A DNA stretch of 64,000 nucleotides from Hydrogenophaga sp. Root209. GTDB taxonomy: Bacteria; Pseudomonadota; Gammaproteobacteria; Burkholderiales; Burkholderiaceae_C. The DNA lies in NCBI RefSeq assembly GCF_001428625.1, contig NZ_LMIE01000007.1:100-64099 (forward strand), written 5' to 3'. The notes beneath the pieces are model-generated. The model ran no database searches and was not told the DNA's origin. It saw only the letters and a list, made by a program, of their open reading frames with translations. Positions 62,625-64,000 of the stretch are shown here, piece after piece (positions within the stretch are counted from its first letter, which is position 1; the number at the start of each line of letters is the position of its first letter). Both the position numbers and the translations under genes were made by a program.

Positions 62625-63424
62625 ACCGGCGTTCTCGCAGCAGGGCCTTCGGTCAGGCCCAGATAGGCAGAGACCACGGCGGGATTGGCCGACACGTCGG
62701 CCGGCGTGCCTTCGGCGATCTTGCGACCGAAGTTGAGCACCGTCACGTGGTCGGAAATGTCCATGACGATGCCCATGTCGTGCTCGATCATCATCACGGT
62801 GATGCCGCGTTCCTCTCGGATGTCGAGGATGAACCGCGCGATGTCTTCGGTCTCCTCCTGGTTCATGCCCGAGACCATTTCGTCCAGCAACAGCAGACGC
62901 GGGCGCATGGCCAGCGCCCGACCCAGTTCGACCCGCTTTTGCAAGCCGTAGGACAAGGTGCCCACGGGCACGTCCCGGATGGTCTCGATTTCGAGGAACT
63001 CGACGATTTCTTCGGCGGCTTCGCGCGCCGCGATTTCAGCCCGGCGGGCCGCCCCCCAGAACAGGGCCGCGCCCAGGATGCCGGTGCTCAGTTGCGCGTG
63101 CATGCCGGTCAGGATGTTGTTGATCACGGACTCGTGCTTGAACACCGCCAGGTTCTGGAAGGTACGGGCCATGCCCCGCGCCGACAACGCGTGGGCCGGC
63201 AGGCCGGTGATGTCCTCGCCCTGAAAGCGGATGCGCCCCGTGGTGGGATGCAGCAGGCAAGAGGCCATGTTGAACAGCGTGGTCTTGCCCGCGCCGTTGG
63301 GGCCGATGACGCTGTAGATCTGGCCGGGCAACACCGTCAGGTCGATGCCGGCGAGGGCATCGAGACCGCCAAAGCGTTTGGAGACGCCCGTCATCTCCAA
63401 CATGGCTGGGCTCGTGCCGTTCAT
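62621..63424 (-). CDS. HAAT-type ABC transporter ATP-binding protein (LivG-like)
   Basis: A 267-residue LivG-type ATPase: Walker A GPNGAGKTT (about 37-45), Walker B LLLLDEMVSGMN. The signature is replaced by TLSYGLQKRVELGRAL (LSYGLQKR), a variation regular in LivG proteins. ATG 63424 forms an ATGA overlap with the LivF-like stop; a GTG three codons upstream is less likely. Confidence 0.92.
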   Translation of the reverse strand: MNGTSPAMLEMTGVSKRFGGLDALAGIDLTVLPGQIYSVIGPNGAGKTTLFNMASCLLHPTTGRIRFQGEDITGLPAHALSARGMARTFQNLAVFKHESVINNILTGMHAQLSTGILGAALFWGAARRAEIAAREAAEEIVEFLEIETIRDVPVGTLSYGLQKRVELGRALAMRPRLLLLDEMVSGMNQEETEDIARFILDIREERGITVMMIEHDMGIVMDISDHVTVLNFGRKIAEGTPADVSANPAVVSAYLGLTEGPAARTPV

Positions 63425-64000
63425 GACAACCACCTTTTGCGACGCTTGTAGTGTTTGACGTCCCGCATGCTGCGCCGCGTGTCGCTGCCGGCGCCCATGC
63501 CCAGATAGAACTCCTTGACGTCGTCGTTGGCGAGCAGTTTGGCGGGCTCACCGTCGAGCACCACACGACCCCGCTCCATGATGTAGCCGTAGTTGGCCAC
63601 CGAAAGCGCCAGCTGTGCGTTCTGCTCCACCAGCAGCACGGTCACGCCCTGCTCGTCGCGCAACCGGCGCACGGCATCAAAGATCTCCGCAATGATTTGT
63701 GGCGCAAGCCCCAGCGACGGCTCGTCCAGCAGCAGCAGGCGCGGGCGCGACATCAGCGCCCGGCCAATGGCGACCATTTGTTGCTGCCCTCCCGAGAGGT
63801 AGCCCGAGACGCGGCTGCGGTGCTGCTTGACGGCGGGAAACAGTTCGAACACCTGGTCCAGCCCGGCGCTGACTTCACCGGCGGGACGCGAGTAGCCACC
63901 CATCAGCAGGTTCTCCTCCACGGTCAGCTTGTCGAACAGGCGGCGCCCTTCGGGCACCTGCACGATGCCGCGGCGCACGATCTCGTGGGGCGCAAAGCCG
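63421..64000 (-). CDS. HAAT-type ABC transporter ATP-binding protein (LivF-like), partial
   Basis: The C-terminal 193 codons of a LivF-type ATPase; the start with Walker A lies beyond the window end. Visible: VRRGIVQVPEGRRLF, signature LSGGQQQMVAIGRAL, Walker B LLLLDEPSLGLAP, LLVEQNAQLAL. The tail carries a basic extension (HYKRRKRWLS) that is frequent in this transporter subgroup. It is the most upstream gene seen of the long operon; the promoter is outside the window. Confidence 0.9.
   Translation of the reverse strand, partial: GFAPHEIVRRGIVQVPEGRRLFDKLTVEENLLMGGYSRPAGEVSAGLDQVFELFPAVKQHRSRVSGYLSGGQQQMVAIGRALMSRPRLLLLDEPSLGLAPQIIAEIFDAVRRLRDEQGVTVLLVEQNAQLALSVANYGYIMERGRVVLDGEPAKLLANDDVKEFYLGMGAGSDTRRSMRDVKHYKRRKRWLS

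Overview
The window is dense, GC-rich DNA (apart from two less GC-rich accessory patches) with long chains of 4-base stop/start overlaps. Family composition (HAAT-type ABC transporters embedded in catabolic operons, TRAP transporters, hut, C-P lyase, AtuA-type proteins) suggests a Burkholderiales chromosome, most like Comamonadaceae such as Hydrogenophaga; the genus is an inference. No rRNA, tRNA, CRISPR array or phage module was seen.

Layout. (1) 1-5577: end of a TRAP large permease, an aldehyde dehydrogenase and an SDR; then an AraC-type regulator divergent from a second SDR and a patatin-like lipoprotein. (2) 5998-18667: a complete histidine-utilisation locus on the minus strand. A HAAT-type ABC importer is followed by hutU, hutH, hutD, hutI, hutF and hutG (five-step formylglutamate route), with divergent hutC and TGTATATACA-type operators between. 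(3) 18725-23302: an accessory patch with a hotdog-thioesterase/HCCA-isomerase fusion, an acyl-CoA ligase with two internal deletions that remove catalytic motifs, an SsuBC-like ABC pair without binding protein, and an IS30 transposase scar.

(4) 23303-40521: a large organophosphonate island. It holds phnG-H-I-J-K-L-M (C-P lyase), phnC-D-E plus a PhnZ-like HD oxygenase gene, divergent phnF-DUF1045-phnN, a second PhnM-like gene overlapping an endonuclease/exonuclease/phosphatase gene, a second phnD-C-E transporter, and a periplasmic glycerophosphodiesterase gene behind a good PHO-box-like promoter. Four similar operator palindromes sit at the four phn promoters, so PhnF probably controls the island as a regulon under phosphate control. 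No phnP is present in the window; two phosphoesterase genes (DUF1045 2H type and the EEP protein) are candidates for the missing cyclic-phosphate step.

(5) 40573-46921: a small hypothetical gene, then dctP-dctQ-dctM and a class II (degradative-type) HMG-CoA reductase gene, divergent from a MocR-type regulator with an inverted repeat between. This looks like import and oxidation of mevalonate. (6) 46964-64000: one long minus-strand operon: HAAT transporter (LivF/G/H/M and binding protein), two acyl-CoA ligases, SDR, two crotonases, an AtuA-like protein, a TetR regulator, and an acyl-CoA carboxylase split into three polypeptides (biotin carboxylase, biotin carrier, carboxyltransferase). It resembles the acyclic-terpene/leucine (Atu/Liu) scheme and would import, activate and carboxylate a branched or isoprenoid-like acid; the substrate is unknown.
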